DNA from: Lachnospira sp. UBA4285
Lineage (GTDB): Bacteria > Bacillota > Clostridia > Lachnospirales > Lachnospiraceae
Assembly (NCBI GenBank): GCA_002394965.1
Contig: DGVL01000166.1
Location: 1-47,647, forward strand
DNA length: 47,647 nucleotides
Reading direction: 5' to 3'
Part shown: piece by piece, positions 47,216 through 47,647 of the stretch
Numbering within the stretch: the stretch's first letter is position 1
Layout: each line of letters begins with the position of its first letter
Translations under genes and position numbers: made by a program
Notes under the pieces: generated by a model
Databases searched by the model: none
What the model saw: the letters and a program-made list of their open reading frames with translations, nothing else
Told to the model about the DNA's origin: nothing

Positions 47216-47647
47216 TTATACTTCCTTGTAGTCGCCGTCGACAACATCATCGCCGTACGGCTTGCTGCCGCCATTTCCGCCATTAGTCGGGCCGGCCTGC
47301 GGTCCCGGACCAGCCTGCGGGCCTGCCTGCGGACCCGGTCCTGCCTGTCCCTGGCTGCCTGCTTGTGCGGCTGACTGCTGATACATCTTCTCGAACAGCT
47401 TCTGGGCTGCATCCATCAGCTTCTGGCGTCCGTCCTTGAGCTGCTGTGCCTGCTCATCCGTCACATTGTTCGGATCGGTCTTGTCAACCAGCTCCTTCAG
47501 GGATTTCAGCTGCGCCTCAACAGCGGACTTGTCATTCGGATCGAGCTTGTCGCCGGCCTCTTCCAGAGCCTTCTGGGTCTGGCCGACCATAGCCTCCGCC
47601 TCGTTGCGGGCGTCGATGCCTTCCTTGCGCTTCTTGTCCTGCGCCTC
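47216..47647 (-). CDS. dnaK: Chaperone protein DnaK (Hsp70), C-terminal part only
   Basis: The frame is open to the window edge at 47647, so only about the last 143 residues are seen. They are the helical lid end (EAQDKKRKEGIDARNEAEAM, then VGQTQKALEEAGDKLDPNDK, EAQLKSLKELVDKTDPNN) and a disordered tail with a Gln-Ala-Gly-Pro low-complexity run (GPGPQAGPQAGPGPQAGP), then GGNGGSKPYGDDVVDGDYKEV. The ending DDVVDGDYKEV is typical of Firmicute DnaK. The position before dnaJ confirms the call. The regulatory CIRCE/HrcA part of the operon is outside the window. Confidence 0.95.
   Translation of the reverse strand, partial: EAQDKKRKEGIDARNEAEAMVGQTQKALEEAGDKLDPNDKSAVEAQLKSLKELVDKTDPNNVTDEQAQQLKDGRQKLMDAAQKLFEKMYQQSAAQAGSQGQAGPGPQAGPQAGPGPQAGPTNGGNGGSKPYGDDVVDGDYKEV

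Noticed and set aside
1..47647. CRISPR arrays, insertion sequences, tRNA, rRNA, prophage genes
   Set aside because: No regularly spaced repeats, transposase, integrase or tRNA-like cloverleaf was found on reading through both strands.

Overview
The window is chromosomal DNA of moderately high G+C from a Gram-positive anaerobe of the class Clostridia, most likely a Lachnospiraceae-type bacterium. The evidence is the low-GC-Firmicute gene set (RarA, single-chain alpha2 GlyRS, YqeG, NrdR, PyrB with PyrI, and a type A-like RNase P RNA), strong GGAGG ribosome binding sites, near-consensus sigma-A promoters, and sortase-anchored pili. No phage, insertion sequence, CRISPR array, tRNA or rRNA is visible. 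Almost every base is accounted for by tightly packed genes.

Layout. 1-2732 (+): the end of htpG, then signal peptidase I. 2840-6352 (-): an nrdR-yqeG-aroE-aroK-aroQ operon joined by ATGA-type stop/start overlaps, followed by efp with its own promoter. 6536-9067 (+): a beta-propeller lactonase, then aspartate transcarbamoylase pyrBI. 9155-9543 (-): RNase P RNA, convergent with pyrBI across a shared terminator. 9779-11008 (+): an AspT/YidE-type carrier lacking the usual regulatory domains. 11025-12879 (-): an SPFH membrane protein interrupted by an in-frame TGA, a small ribbon-helix-helix protein and an O6-alkylguanine-DNA alkyltransferase. 13065-17670 (-): pheS-pheT-queA.

17741-26225 (-) is a four-gene operon: a zinc-ribbon, single-pass membrane protein with a large outer domain; RarA; a 1189-residue protein of unknown function (DUF5717-like); and a degenerate Hsp70/actin-fold protein (DUF5716-like). 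It has no established function and is one of the two most interesting regions. 26294-32445 (-): M16C presequence-type protease, era, recO and glyQS. 32634-33086 (-): an Rrf2-family regulator.

33170-45677 (-) is a complete pilus locus. In transcription order it holds a class B sortase, a 7-TM sensor kinase with a LytTR response regulator, a 1399-residue VWA-domain tip adhesin (LPKAG anchor), a major pilin (LPATG anchor), two tandem class C sortases, and a minor pilin with a non-canonical VSTGD anchor. It carries RNA and DNA control elements: a palindrome inside the srtB promoter, direct repeats before the adhesin, and a strong hairpin between the pilin and the sortases. 45960-47647 (-): dnaJ and the 3' end of dnaK, separated by a large hairpin.

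The main unexpected observations are the premature TGA in the SPFH gene, with 36 intact downstream codons; the unexplained Hsp70-like/giant protein/zinc-ribbon operon that encloses rarA; and a pilus locus that combines class B and class C sortases with three different sorting signals and a dedicated two-component system.
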